A stretch of DNA of 64,000 nucleotides from Xestospongia muta (lineage: Eukaryota > Porifera > Demospongiae > Haplosclerida > Petrosiidae): assembly GCA_963693285.1 (NCBI GenBank), contig OY848917.1:1180501-1244500 (forward strand), read 5' to 3'. Made by a program: the position numbers and the translations under genes. Positions 32,875 through 44,504 of the stretch are shown one piece after another; the first letter of the stretch is position 1, and each line of letters opens with the position of its first letter. Under the pieces are notes generated by a model. The model ran no database searches and had not been told where the DNA came from. It saw only the letters and a program-made list of their open reading frames with translations.

Positions 32875-34952
32875 GAAGCAAGGGAGAACAAAGAAAAATT
32901 GAGAGAGAAAGAGTATATTAATTACATTACATGTTGTATTAATGTTAGCATTTTTGACAAAGAATCAATTCAGTGTGACTATATAGCAGATATAGGTATA
33001 AAGAAGAAGAGAGAGTGTAGTGACACATGTCCTGTAGTTATAATATATCATAATACATCATCCATTAATATATTTGCCTAAGCAAGCATTATTGGTGCAC
33101 TTATCTTATTGCAGTGACAAGATTAAGTTATATTAGCTGTGATTTGTATCTTATAACCTATAATATACATCGAGATAATATTATCCTAATCAATACATTC
33201 CTATTATTATATTGTAAGCTGTGAATGTTTTTGTCAAATAAATTGTGATGTGTATATGTATTTTACAACTGAGGAGAACGGAATAAAAAATAACCTATTT
33301 TCTGACAAATTCTTATTATAAGCAATACAAAATGTTTAGTTGCCTCTTTTTAAAAAAATAGAACCTTGTAATAAAGTGCAAGATTGTGAGACCTTTTATA
33401 ACTCCACCCATTTTATTAAATAATTAATACGTTTTAAAATTTTATTTCTCTACGACTACCTGAATGGTCTTTTACTACGCTTGAGGAAAAGTAACTTTCT
33501 GTATAGCCTGTTTAAGAAGAAAGACAAGTAAGTCTATTAAATTATCATGACTATTAATGATTTTAAAATGTCCCTAAATTATAAATTATTACTTTTTTCA
33601 TTTTCTCTACAAATGTATACATGGTTTGGATGAGTTTTCCATGACCTAATATTGAAAAATCACAAAAACAAATCTTATCAATACATTAGTCAGACTCAAT
33701 GGGTATAACATAATTATATGTACCTGTATGATAAGTAACAGATGTTTATTCTCCCTCTGTGCCCTTTCGTTTGTCCTTCTAAAGCTAATTGTTTTTAAAG
33801 AAACTGCCAAATTTATTTACAAAAATTATCACAGACACATCACCATGGATATCATAGTTGAAAGATGTCTTGTGTTACCAACTTGTGTGAAAATCATTGG
33901 TGCCCATTAGATGTGCAAAACAAAAGTAATTGTGACAGTACACAGACAAGTGATGTAGCCAATTACTGGCTAGTTGTGGTTTAATGTGTACTAATAGCAG
34001 TTAGTGCTAACTACTTATAATCTTGTAATGGTTGTCTATATTAACATTGAGCACTTAGCTGTAAATGTAGTTCAAATCGTGTGACTTTTTGTTAGTTAGC
34101 AGTATTTAAAGCAATATTACACTTAACTAAAACAGTTTAAGAATAATCTATTACAAAATTGTTATGATGATAAAACAAAGGATCCACAATAGGAAAGTGC
34201 TCAATATGTGCATCCTGGAATATTACACATATTAATAATATAATAATTTGATGGCCTGCACTTTATGCCTAATAAATATATTGACAGGTGTTGACAACAT
34301 GTTCTGTTTTGATTGTTAAATTGATAATTCTTGTACTTCAAAACATGATTGTTTAGATAGGACATGTATGTGGTTTATAAGACTATCCTTTTATAAAATA
34401 TATAGTGATAGCCCTTCCATTCATGAAATTCTTTGGTCTAACTAATGTGGTTTGAAACAGTATCTTTATAACTCTAAAATTAATTAGTATGTATCTGTAT
34501 ACTTGTTATAACAAGAAAACAATATCATATTAAATACTCAGTATCAGTGTCTTATCCTGTAGTATATCTAACCTAAGTGACTACTATATTATATATAGTT
34601 TGTTTAATCATTATACATTGTGATGGATAGCTCTTTAATTTTGAAGCTATAATCTATAGCTTTCTAAGGCTATGATTACTTTTATGAGATGAACAATATT
34701 TAAAGCAGCTTACTTTCCGATTACACAGTTGCCTTAGATGTTTTGTCTACTTATACAATTTAATCACTATAGCTCACTTTGCCATTTCTGCTAGATTTGG
34801 TTTAAAACATCAATTAAAATTATAGATATTAAATAAGTAAACAAAAATATCATGGAAATTATTAACATGTTTTATTGGAATAAACATAATAACATTAATT
34901 AAGTGTCTATGTGTACTGATTAAGATTCTGTTTGCTTGCATTCATAGGTAAC
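32875..34952. other. Intergenic region and probable 5' UTR intron of the beta-helix receptor
   Basis: No coding gene is supported. A possible non-coding first exon ends at 33527 with donor gtaagt, and an acceptor (ttcatag) at 34947 lies five bases before the receptor start codon, so a 1.4-kb 5' UTR intron is plausible. This is inference from splice motifs only. Confidence 0.35.
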
Positions 34953-37900
34953 ATGCTGCTGTCAACACTATTCATTTTACTGCCATCTTTTTTAATGGTA
35001 TGTGGTGATATCTTTTATTTTTCTGAAGTGCTATCGCTTTGTCATCAAAACACAAAGTGCAAAAGGTTTAGTGATCACGTTAACTTTAACATTGCTTTTA
35101 AAAATGATAGTATCTACAATTTTTTTGAGGGAACATATTACTTAAGCAATAAAGTGGCTATTTCCAGCAAAGCTAATGTAACCCTACAAGGACTAGGTAA
35201 TATGGAGTATGGTGCTAACGATAATGTAACACAAACTAATGTGACTATAATTTGCACTAACAACAATGCAACAATTTTTATACTTGACAGTGAAGACATC
35301 AAGCTTGCTAACCTAACTCTTGTAAACTGTAGCCTCTCAATAAATGGTAGCAGAATAATATCACTGAAGTATATGTCCATTCAAAATAGCCCTTGGATTG
35401 CTTTGTACCTGTTTCAAGTATGTAATATCACAATTATTGACTCTTCTTTTACAAGAAATGGAAAAAAAGCCACCAAAACTTGTAGTATTGCGTTGATTGT
35501 TGATAAACCTTTCCTATCCAATTGTAATTGTTATATCATAAATGTCAATGTAACCGATATAAAGTCAGCTGGTATTTATATTTCATTACTTGATACAATG
35601 AAGCTGTATTTTGTATCCCTTTTCCTCTCAAATGATGTTGATGCCTATGGTATCATAGCACACCTTTATACCAATCAATATGAATTAAAGATTGATGACT
35701 TCCTCAGTATCGGTGGTGATTCTGCTCTCTTCATAAATCAGACACGTGCACAAGTCTATGAAAATCATAGCACACCTTTCATTAATATTACTAATGCTGT
35801 TATAAGAGACTGCATAGGCAATGGTATTATGATTTTTTGGAATGGATCAACAGGTTCTGTATACATTGCTTCTTCATTGTTTTATAACAACACAGGAAAT
35901 GGTGCTAGTGCCTTATATATTATTCAATTATATCATGTCACCAAATTCCATGTACAATTATCAAACTTAACTTTTAATGACAATAGTCATGATCACACTC
36001 AGACGTTATTTCTAAAATATGACATAACACCATCCTTTGATGTAACAGTTGCTTTGATATTCATCAAGAACATTAGCATTACTAACTGCACATTTAGCAA
36101 TAATAAAGGTACTGGACTATTTCTTTATGAATCAATGCCTACGGTTTATGGCAATATTAGGTTTATTAACAACTCTGGTGAGAATGGTGGAGGAATTTTC
36201 ATGATTTCAGTTTCCGTATTATTACTCGATGAAAGTGCTTATCTTGTTTTTATTAACAATCATGCCAAGAACAAAGGAGGTGCAATTTGCATTACACAAT
36301 TGTACTTCAGGTATCTAAAAGATCAAAACGTTTTCTTTGGATATTGCTTTTATTATGGATTACATAGCTTGATTGAAAAGGAATATTTTCATTTTGAAAA
36401 TAATTCTGCAGGTGTGGCTGGATATTCAGTATATGGTAGCATGTTGTCTTTATGCAATAGTCCATTAGCTCAAATTAGCACCGGTGCTGTTGGAAACAAT
36501 TATAGTGACTACTCTATTATCTCTTCTGATGCTCGTGACATATGTTTCTGTAATGAAAACGTACCAATTTGTTATGAAACCTCCATTAATGTAGATGCTT
36601 TTCCTGGAGAAACTATTACAATCCCTGTGGTAGCTGTTGGTGATGAAAATGGTGCTACTATTGGAGTCGTAACCATCATTGATAAACGTTCATTAATTCC
36701 TGATTATAGTGAACATTTGTCATCCCAATGCACAAATATCTCATATAAAATTAGAGCAGCAGATTCAACTGAAGCAAGTATTAACATAATTGTAACGCTT
36801 AGTCATCATGAAACTAACTTCATTCCAACAACTAAGAATGTTAGTGTGAAGATTCAATCATGTCCTCGTGGTTTCCTTGTATCCAATATTACAGGTGTGT
36901 GTGAATGTCTGAATGAAATATCTAAAGTAGCAACATGCAACACAACTGATCAGACAGTTACCAGAAATAAAACAACGTGGTTGGGTTATGACTCTGATAA
37001 AAATTGTACAGTTGTTAGTAAGAAATGTCGCTCTACTTACTGTTATGTGTCTTCTGTAACTCTACAACTCAGTCAACGTGACACACAATGTAAATCTAAC
37101 CGTACTGGACGTCTTTGTGGAAAATGTTCTGAAAAATTAAGTCTTGTCCTAGGATCTGATAAATGCAAACTATGCGATAGCAATGCATATCTAACTCTTA
37201 TCATTCTCTTTGCCCTGGCTGGTGTAGTACTGGTAACGTTTCTCATTGCATTGAATCTAACTGTGTCTGTGGGTACCATAAATGGACTTATATTCTTTGC
37301 AAATATTGTCAAACTATATCAACCACTATTTCCGTTTAGATCCACATTCTCAGTTGTAAAACAATTTATAGACTGGACAAACCTCGATTTAGGGTTTCAA
37401 ACTTGTTTCTATGTTGGTATGGACTCTTGCCAAAAAATGGGTTTACAGTTTGTTTTTACTTTCTATGTGTGGTTTCTTATTGTGCTGATTATCTTGATGA
37501 GTAGACAGTCATCAAAATTAACCAAGGCTGTAGGCAATAATGCAGTTCCTGTCTTAGCTACTCTATTGTTGCTCTCTTATACTAAGCTTTTGCGTACCAT
37601 TATTCTTATTTTATCTCCTTCTGAGATTACATGCATTGACAAATATGATATTTCTACAAACTACTGGTTTGTCGATGCAACTATCCCTTATGCAACTAAT
37701 TGTCATTTACCTTTGTTTGTTTTCGCTATGTTCTTTTTAATAGTGTTTATCATTCCTTATACTTTATTTCTTTTGCTCTTTCCTTTTTTTGAGGTTCATC
37801 AACCAAAATGGAAAATTACTACTCTTCTCTTTTTAAACCTAAAGCCAGTTATGGATGCTTATGGAGGACCACATAATGATAAATTTCGATGCTGGCCTGG

Positions 37901-38423
37901 TGTGTTAGCTGCTTCAAGAGTAGTGTTAGCTTTGTCTGTGACACTCTCCTACAAGGGCACAAGTATCCCATTTAGTATATTAGTTGCCATAACAACTATA
38001 TTAATAATAACTTTAAGTTTTGGTAAAATTTACAAAAGCCAGTATTATCATATTTTGGACATTTGGTATCTCCTTTCTCTTCTCATAATTGTGTATATAA
38101 TAGAGGGAACATTGAGTAGGGATGACTATATGTCTAGTTTAGATGCTGCGATTGGTGTTGCAATAGTCATAGGTGTTGGCTTACTCCTATTTCTTGTCAT
38201 ACTATTTTATCACATTTTATACTACTTTGCTTTTTTGAAGTGGTTGAGAAAAAAGTTCAAAACAAGAAAAACAGAAAACACACAAATTCAGACTACTATC
38301 GAGCTTGTCAAATTTACTAAAGAAGCTAAATCAATGTCATCCGAAATTAGCAGTACAACCATTAACATTAATGATTACTCAGTTGACATCCGTGAACCTC
38401 TTTTGGAAACCTTACCAGAATAA
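34953..38423 (+). CDS. Beta-helix-like ectodomain multi-pass receptor (uncharacterised family)
   Basis: Single uninterrupted 1156-residue frame. The ATG at 34953 is chosen because it starts a clear signal peptide (MLLSTLFILLPSFLMVCG), while the longer frame starts only with TTG. Residues about 20-560 are rich in short Asn/Thr/Ile repeats (NCTFSNNKGTG, FINNSGENGGGIF, NHAKNKGGAICI) as in right-handed parallel beta-helix and polymorphic-outer-membrane-like folds. A Cys-rich region follows (CPRGF, CECLN, LCGKC, CKLC) to about 740. About nine hydrophobic segments lie from 743 to 1092, with conserved-looking VLATLLLLSYTKLLRTI and LKPVMDAYGGPHNDKFRCWP, then a cytoplasmic tail of about 64 residues. 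I recall similar proteins as large families in sponges and some other early animals, of unknown function. A recognition receptor is inferred; ligand and signalling partner are unknown. Confidence 0.87.
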   Translation: MLLSTLFILLPSFLMVCGDIFYFSEVLSLCHQNTKCKRFSDHVNFNIAFKNDSIYNFFEGTYYLSNKVAISSKANVTLQGLGNMEYGANDNVTQTNVTIICTNNNATIFILDSEDIKLANLTLVNCSLSINGSRIISLKYMSIQNSPWIALYLFQVCNITIIDSSFTRNGKKATKTCSIALIVDKPFLSNCNCYIINVNVTDIKSAGIYISLLDTMKLYFVSLFLSNDVDAYGIIAHLYTNQYELKIDDFLSIGGDSALFINQTRAQVYENHSTPFINITNAVIRDCIGNGIMIFWNGSTGSVYIASSLFYNNTGNGASALYIIQLYHVTKFHVQLSNLTFNDNSHDHTQTLFLKYDITPSFDVTVALIFIKNISITNCTFSNNKGTGLFLYESMPTVYGNIRFINNSGENGGGIFMISVSVLLLDESAYLVFINNHAKNKGGAICITQLYFRYLKDQNVFFGYCFYYGLHSLIEKEYFHFENNSAGVAGYSVYGSMLSLCNSPLAQISTGAVGNNYSDYSIISSDARDICFCNENVPICYETSINVDAFPGETITIPVVAVGDENGATIGVVTIIDKRSLIPDYSEHLSSQCTNISYKIRAADSTEASINIIVTLSHHETNFIPTTKNVSVKIQSCPRGFLVSNITGVCECLNEISKVATCNTTDQTVTRNKTTWLGYDSDKNCTVVSKKCRSTYCYVSSVTLQLSQRDTQCKSNRTGRLCGKCSEKLSLVLGSDKCKLCDSNAYLTLIILFALAGVVLVTFLIALNLTVSVGTINGLIFFANIVKLYQPLFPFRSTFSVVKQFIDWTNLDLGFQTCFYVGMDSCQKMGLQFVFTFYVWFLIVLIILMSRQSSKLTKAVGNNAVPVLATLLLLSYTKLLRTIILILSPSEITCIDKYDISTNYWFVDATIPYATNCHLPLFVFAMFFLIVFIIPYTLFLLLFPFFEVHQPKWKITTLLFLNLKPVMDAYGGPHNDKFRCWPGVLAASRVVLALSVTLSYKGTSIPFSILVAITTILIITLSFGKIYKSQYYHILDIWYLLSLLIIVYIIEGTLSRDDYMSSLDAAIGVAIVIGVGLLLFLVILFYHILYYFAFLKWLRKKFKTRKTENTQIQTTIELVKFTKEAKSMSSEISSTTININDYSVDIREPLLETLPE

Positions 38424-38679
38424 TCAAACGTCTGATGTATTGAGAATTTTGATTGCAAGAATTGTTAATTTAGCCATATTTTTGTTTGTGCATTAACACA
38501 ATAGTTGTAATTATGAGTGAATTTGATGTCATCGTTATTAGATTGCTATTTGTTTAAAAGATTATGAGTGTCTTAGAATTGATATAAATATCTTAATGAT
38601 ATTATGTGTACACTAATAGAAACAGTTATGAGAGATATGGATTACATTTTTTTCACTTAGTTTGTATTAACTGTGAAAA

Positions 38680-38685
38680 AATAAA
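38680..38685 (+). terminator. Polyadenylation signal AATAAA of the beta-helix receptor gene
   Basis: Canonical hexamer about 257 bases after the stop codon on the same strand. Confidence 0.6.
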
Positions 38686-38960
38686 ACCTTTTACTTTAAG
38701 AATCAAATGTAATTTTAAAGACAGTGACTGTTTATACAACACAGGAAGTGTATACTCCAATGAATAATTAATACATTACTACATAGATCCTAAACATTAG
38801 AACTTTAACTATTGCTTTCACATTGGAGTACGCAGTTCTGTGCTGTATTGACATAACTTGTCACATGACACTCAGTTATCGCATTATTTGTAAATATATT
38901 TCATTGGCTTCATCATACACCTTAGTTAGGGAGGTGTGTCAGCTGCTCTTATGAGTTGAT

Positions 38961-39044
38961 ACTATCTCACCAACTGAATCAAGTTGACTTACTTTGTTCT
39001 TGGATTCAGCTACTTATGCAGGCATTATTATCTCCCTTATATGC
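38961..39044 (+). pseudogene. Broken copy of the adhesion GPCR first-transmembrane exon
   Basis: This 84-base stretch differs at only 4 positions from part of the adhesion GPCR exon at 31029-31159 (from ACTATCTCACC to TTATATGC). In the source reading frame one change turns a Gly codon GGA into TGA, so the copy cannot make TM1. Homology stops abruptly on both sides. About 7.9 kb separates source and copy, with the beta-helix receptor in between. The close match suggests a recent partial duplication or gene-conversion trace. Confidence 0.85.
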
Positions 39045-40085
39045 AAAATGTCTACACAGACTCAGAAGTGGTTTGTTGTATGCTGACTACTACTATAGAG
39101 CAATGAGGCAAGTTATACATAGAGTTCAAAAGTCCTGTGCTTCAAATGAGGCACAGTTGACATTGCAGTAGGTATGAGCAAACTGAGGATGCATTGATAC
39201 AGGCCAAAGTTCATGCAAAAGACATGCTTTGGTCAAGAATTATTTTTTGAGAGTGTAGGGTGGGGCTGCTGGTTTGGAATTTTGAGGAAGTGATTATAGG
39301 TAGGTGTCCATGATGACATTTATTACTAACATTTGCACACAATCTATATCCTGGTTAGAGAAAAAGCAGCTGTAATATCTTGTTAGCCACAATTCAAGTG
39401 AATAAGAGAGCAAATAAACAGCTACCTAAACATTTTATTATAGCTTAGACAATGAAAAATAATTCTAAAAATTGATCAATTAGTACTGTGAAATCAAAAA
39501 GTTGAAAATGTTTTGAGGTATTACAAACATATTTCTATTACATTATAAACATATTTCTATTACATTTTAAAAAAAGGTGTGTTGTATTGCTACAAACGAC
39601 CTTGCTGAGGACTGTACCTGTGTTATGATTCTCCAGTTTTGGTAAGTTGTTATTAATGTATGAATCTTTTACATTGTTATAGACCTACTACATTAATACT
39701 TTGTAATAATGATGACAGCTATATTGTACATATACCTCCTATTACGACTACAAAACAGGTATAAGTATGATTTAAATAATTATAATATATTTTTTTATAT
39801 TTATTAGTTATTTTCTGAACAATACTCAGCTAAATTACTAACTCTTTTATCATCTACAAGTATTTATTACTTTTTAACTTTTACTGCATTACATGGGTAT
39901 CGCTAATATTTTAGACCACACCTCCAAAGGTCCAAACAAAGGGGGAGGCATTGTATATCAATGTTTAGAATATATGATGTCACTTAAGAACCACTGGGCT
40001 ATATGTATAGACACATTTTTAAATGAGAGCAGTTACATATAATCAATAAATATTTACTATTGAAATGGCAATATAGCACAATATC

Positions 40086-40265
40086 GGATGCTTCTTGGTG
40101 TAACCTGACTGATGATATAACAACTTGTCCTATGATGACATCACTATGTGTCATAGTGTTAATAATGTTTGGTTCAGGGTTTAAGTGATGTCATCATATA
40201 TGATGACATCACAAGTGTCATTTCATTATGATGTCACCATAGTCAAGTTACACCAAGAACCACCT
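40086..40265. mobile_element. Small foldback (MITE-like) element
   Basis: Outer arms match in inverted order: cttcttggtgtaacctgact on the left and agtcaagttacaccaagaac on the right, with inner atgatgacatcac palindromic parts. About 180 bases, no coding capacity, target duplication not clear. Confidence 0.6.
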
Positions 40266-40949
40266 ACAATGTAATAACATTTGTGACGCACTCAATAATA
40301 AAATGGCCGCTGAAGAAGTTAAACTATAACCACACATGAATCAGTGCCTACCTTTCATTAAACTTCCAGTCCAATCCACATAACTGTATTTGCTATGATA
40401 TGGTGGTATTATGGTATTATATTATTTATATATTTAATTTGTTGATTTAGCTAATGGTCGCATTTAGCAAAGTTATTGTTAAAAAAGCAAACACAACACT
40501 GCTTTTATTACTAATACTGCTTATCATAAACAGTCAATTTATTAATACATTAGTATTTAAAAAAGTGTTGTGTTACTTGTCTCATACGCAATGTTTATAA
40601 TAGTTTTGTTAAATCAGCCAATCAAATCTTTACACTAACATTGAGTGTAGTTGATCAATAGCTTATCAATAGATTCTACAAGAAAGGCTATTGAAGCAAA
40701 AACATTTTCTATGAAAGGTTCTACACATAAAGTGATAGAATTTATAAAAGCAGTTTAAAATAACAAACATTAAAGGAGCATTTAATAGGCTTGACAAAAA
40801 CAATATGTATTTACTATCAACAATCATGGAACACGAGTTGAGACATAGTTTTAGTTATTGCAGACAATGCTCATACTAAAGAATCTAAGAAGGCAGTTAA
40901 CAAATTTTACATTAAGGTCAGACTTGGTATGTGTGATAACAGCAGCTTC

Positions 40950-43234
40950 CTAGCATATACACCCTTTACTTTCATATGTGATCCTGTCTGTGACAAGGAC
41001 TCTTTTGACTACATCTTCAAAGGCCTTACTTAGAAGACCTTTAATAAGTGAAAGAGAGTAGTCATCAGCTTCCCAGTCAATAACGAAGACAACAGTATCA
41101 CATTTAAGAATAGAGGATGTATTTGCTAAAAAGTTATCGTCATTACACACACTAACTCTGACTTCATCGCAAAATTTGTCAACTGCCTTCTTAAAATCAG
41201 TGATATGAGCAATGATTTCAAGTAAATTGAATTTATCTGCAATAGCTTCTAAGCAGACCAGATTAACAATTGTACACTTTTCTTGTACAATATCCACTAT
41301 GCTATCGATTGTATCAGCTTTATCCAGTTGAGGTTTTAGCTCTCGAAAACATCTTGAAAGATAGACCTTTAATTCCTGGATTGAAGGCACGTGTTGAGTC
41401 AGTAGACTTGATAGATCATCAAAAATGTTTCCAAATAACACCTTCATTTTATCGAACCTCTCTTCATAGGTTACATTAAGGGTAACCACATGATGTGAGT
41501 CATCTAATAGAAGATAGAGTAATGTTATAATACTATTTCTGTCCTTAATAGGAGTAATTTTAGCTTAAGAAAAAATCATGCAGTGGACTCTCAATAATTT
41601 GAACTCATTAATTTGAACTCTCACAAATACAAATAACTAACAAATTTTAACAGCACTTTGCAGGATACAAACTAAAAACTAAAATATCAGAGAAATTGTG
41701 TCCTTTCTAGATGTCTAACAAAAAGACCAGCAGAGTTACATCTGTGGTTTTGTTTACCAATAAAGGCATATCTTGTACAAAATGATATATAGTACACGTT
41801 AACTTATGAATTTTTATATGAGTTTCATATATACTATGCATGGTAGTCTATATTTGCAGGTTATTAAGTACATTTACTTAGTTTTGAAAAACATGTGAAT
41901 TTACTAGAGATGTGTATGCATAAACTAGTTGTCACACATTAAAATTAGCTATATGCAAGTACTTACGAAGACATCCTATGACATGTAATGCTTATCCACT
42001 GAATATACAAGAATACATTAAATATCTAGCATAAAGAGTCAAATTTAATTAGAGTTTATGTTATGGACAGTGTTATAAATGATTAGAGACATTAGTCTAG
42101 ACAACTAATGAACTAATTGTACAAAGACACCATTTGTGTTATGCACATTGTAGATCTATTCACCACTACATAGGTAGTGAGTGGTACGAATCTGAAATGA
42201 CAAATTTATATCTTAAAATGACACGGCATTATTTGCAGTGATATAAACATCCATCTACAATCCGAATGATTTCTATCTCACTAAGTTTAAAGTAGTGAGG
42301 CTCCACTTTATTTTATATATATAGCAACACTTCCATTCTTAAGCAAGACTTCAATACTTAATAAATGCTTAGTTCACAAAACAATGTGTAATACCTTTCA
42401 GACAACTGTTACAACAGCAGATAATTTGAATTAGCATGTACCTATTTTCTATCAACTCATGTGCACCAAATTAGCATTAAAATGGTGACAAAATAAAAAA
42501 GGCAAATTTAAAACCAATTTGTTGTATAAATGCTTATTTCCTGTTGGTTTACAGGACTACTTTGACATTAATTAGAGTCAACACAATGTAAAAGACATAG
42601 CATTGAAACTATAGTCTTTTGTCCAATTGTTGACTTTACATTAACAAGGAATCCCCGATCAATACAACTGAAATGATTAGACAATTAAAGGACAGACCTT
42701 GTAGTGATTATATATAATCTTACTATTATACATTGGAGCCATTTCATCATACGAATGTAGTAGGATGTCAGATACTCTCTTGTGTGTTTGCAAAATTTGG
42801 TCGGTAATAGTATGTGATTGTTCTGTACCAAAAACATAGCAAAATATAATGATCCATTTGTATCCTTACTTGAAACTTTAGCAGCAATAGTGTCTTCACC
42901 TAGTTCTTTTAAAGCAAAAACTAAAGTCTCAAAAGTAGTTTCTCCATATTTGTCAACCATGTCAGCTCTTTCAAGCCATTTAGCTAAACAGTCTATTAAA
43001 CATCTCTCTGCGTCATTTCTATGACTTGCTTCGATATCGTTTAGAGTAGGATATAGCAGGCCCAGTCTTAGTCCAAGTATGAACCACCTGCTTAACGGAA
43101 AATCTCGTAAAGTCATGCGCACATCAATTAAATTGCCAACATCTAAAAAAAGAAATTGTTTAGTGGTATTTCATTTTTTCTATCTTACCTAATAAGTGAA
43201 GAGGGCTCTGATTTTGATGCTTTCGGTTTTCCAT
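40950..43234 (-). CDS. Death-domain protein with lineage-specific C-terminal domain
   Basis: Four minus-strand exons (43234-43189, 43142-42870, 42822-42724, 41503-40950) give an exact 323-residue frame. Exon 2 encodes a Death-fold domain at about 20-105: LSRWFILGLRLGLLYPTLND with IEASH, then CLIDCLAKWLERAD, GETTFETLVFALKELGEDTI, the usual W-x-L-G-L-LGL / WL / TW-like / AL-x-x-G spacing. Exon 4 encodes about 185 residues of mostly helical character (IQELKVYLSRCFRELKPQLD; IVQEKCTIVNLVCLEAIADK; FCDEVRVSVC; VFVIDWEADDYSLSLIKGLL), ending in GCIC. I recall like C-terminal regions in many sponge predicted proteins, but know no function. There is no NACHT, caspase, signal or membrane segment, so a cytosolic adaptor for death-fold assembly is the inference. 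Confidence 0.8.
41504..42723 (-). other. Third intron of the Death-domain gene
   Basis: A 1.2-kb intron much longer than its neighbours. It carries, at about 41799-42236, a dispersed repeat that recurs at 49559-49968 in an SRCR-gene intron. Confidence 0.65.
41799..42236. repeat. Dispersed repeat, copy 1
   Basis: Collinear with 49559-49968; shared landmarks include atgagtttcata, gagacattagtctagacaac and ctattcaccactac. The two copies are strongly diverged with indels. No coding capacity or terminal repeats are obvious. Confidence 0.75.
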
Positions 43235-43271
43235 AGTTACTGACGCCGCAGTAACTTTCTGGAATATTCCA

Positions 43272-43533
43272 CAAAAGGTATATATATATATATATATATA
43301 GGGTAAACAAAATATACGGACTGCGGATCACGGACTCGGATCATGAAAGACAATGAATAATATTAAAATCACATGAGGCAAGCCAATGAATAATGCATCC
43401 ATGACCATACACGCTTATATTGCAATTTTAATTATTCATTGGTTTATCTCATGTGATTTTGATATTATTGATTATCTTTCATGATTCGAGTCCGTGATCC
43501 GCAGTCCGTATATTCTTTTACCCCAAAAGGTAT
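43272..43533. mobile_element. Long inverted-repeat foldback element upstream of the Death-domain gene
   Basis: Two arms of about 94 bases (43301-43394 and 43430-43523) are near-perfect reverse complements, starting GGGTAAA and sharing ATACGGACTGCGGATCACGG, with only about 35 bases between. CAAAAGGTAT occurs at 43272-43281 and again at 43524-43533, a likely 10-base target duplication; a TA microsatellite (43281-43300) has grown inside the left flank. It begins 38 bases upstream of the Death-domain start codon, inside its presumed promoter. Confidence 0.85.
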
Positions 43534-44504
43534 GGACCGTTGATAGTACGCATGCTCAGAAAAGTATTAAAATTAAAAGGTTAGCTTTTACAGAGGAGGA
43601 GTTGCAATGCATGTCGTCAATAAAGCTTTACGGAAATAATTCAATACGTAATAGTTTCCTTATAAGTAACAAACAATATTTCTCAACATATTGTGTCTTG
43701 TCATGAAACATTCCACTGTAATCTTGATAAGACTGGATTTGTCTGTTTGCTAATGTTCATATATAATTATGTTCATAATTAATATGAAGTTCATTTTCTA
43801 AGTACTTTCTTAGACAGCTCTCCAAATAAATTTATGTGTATAATCTTCCATAAGGAATCACTATTATCTGCAAAGTCAAAACAAACTTAGTATGTAGATA
43901 CATTTAGATACATGTAGTCACATGTAGTTACAGTTAGTGACAACTACAAATTAAATTGTTCTAGCAGATGTTAACATTTTGTTAGATTGTGTAGATAAAT
44001 TATAATAGACAATAAAGTCATTACCTCACAAAGAGAAAAATATGCAATTTCATAAACAAGATTGAAATTTAAAATAATCATGGATAACAGAAAGGCAACA
44101 TACTTGTAGGCCAAAAAGCTATTTTGACAAGCTCAACCTGAAAAGGACCTCAGTAAGTGATTGAATAAAGCATGTTCTATTTTCAGGATAAATTGTTCAT
44201 ATCATTTTTAAAATTCAGTTTCATGACATCAGAAACTATTAAAAGAAAAGTTAAGATTGACAGTTTGAGGGGGCATATTGGTTTAAAAGCCTCATATCAA
44301 ATCTGTTTAAAGCACCCTTTTCTTGTACCAATTAATAACTTTTTAAGAGTTTAATTCAGAATAATTAGAACATAAATTAATGGCCAGTGTGTATTGCTCC
44401 AATCTAAGTTGCAATAGTACCTTTCTCTTTATTACCAATAAATATTCTGAAACAATGTCCATGCACAATATAATCAACTGATGGTTTTGATAGTGATCGT
44501 TTTG

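Larger units (their letters stand above)
38424..40949. other. Intergenic stretch with gene and repeat fragments
   Basis: Holds the 3' UTR of the beta-helix receptor, a broken GPCR exon copy (38961-39044), a short open segment after it (to 39171, ending at gtatgagc, no family recognised) and a foldback element at 40086-40265. No complete gene is supported. Confidence 0.6.

Noticed and set aside
34932..34952. Seven extra N-terminal residues of the beta-helix receptor from a TTG
   Set aside because: The ATG at 34953 gives a typical signal peptide, and the upstream bases look like a 3' splice site.
42818..43024. Plus-strand 68-residue frame
   Set aside because: Antisense shadow of the Death-domain exon.
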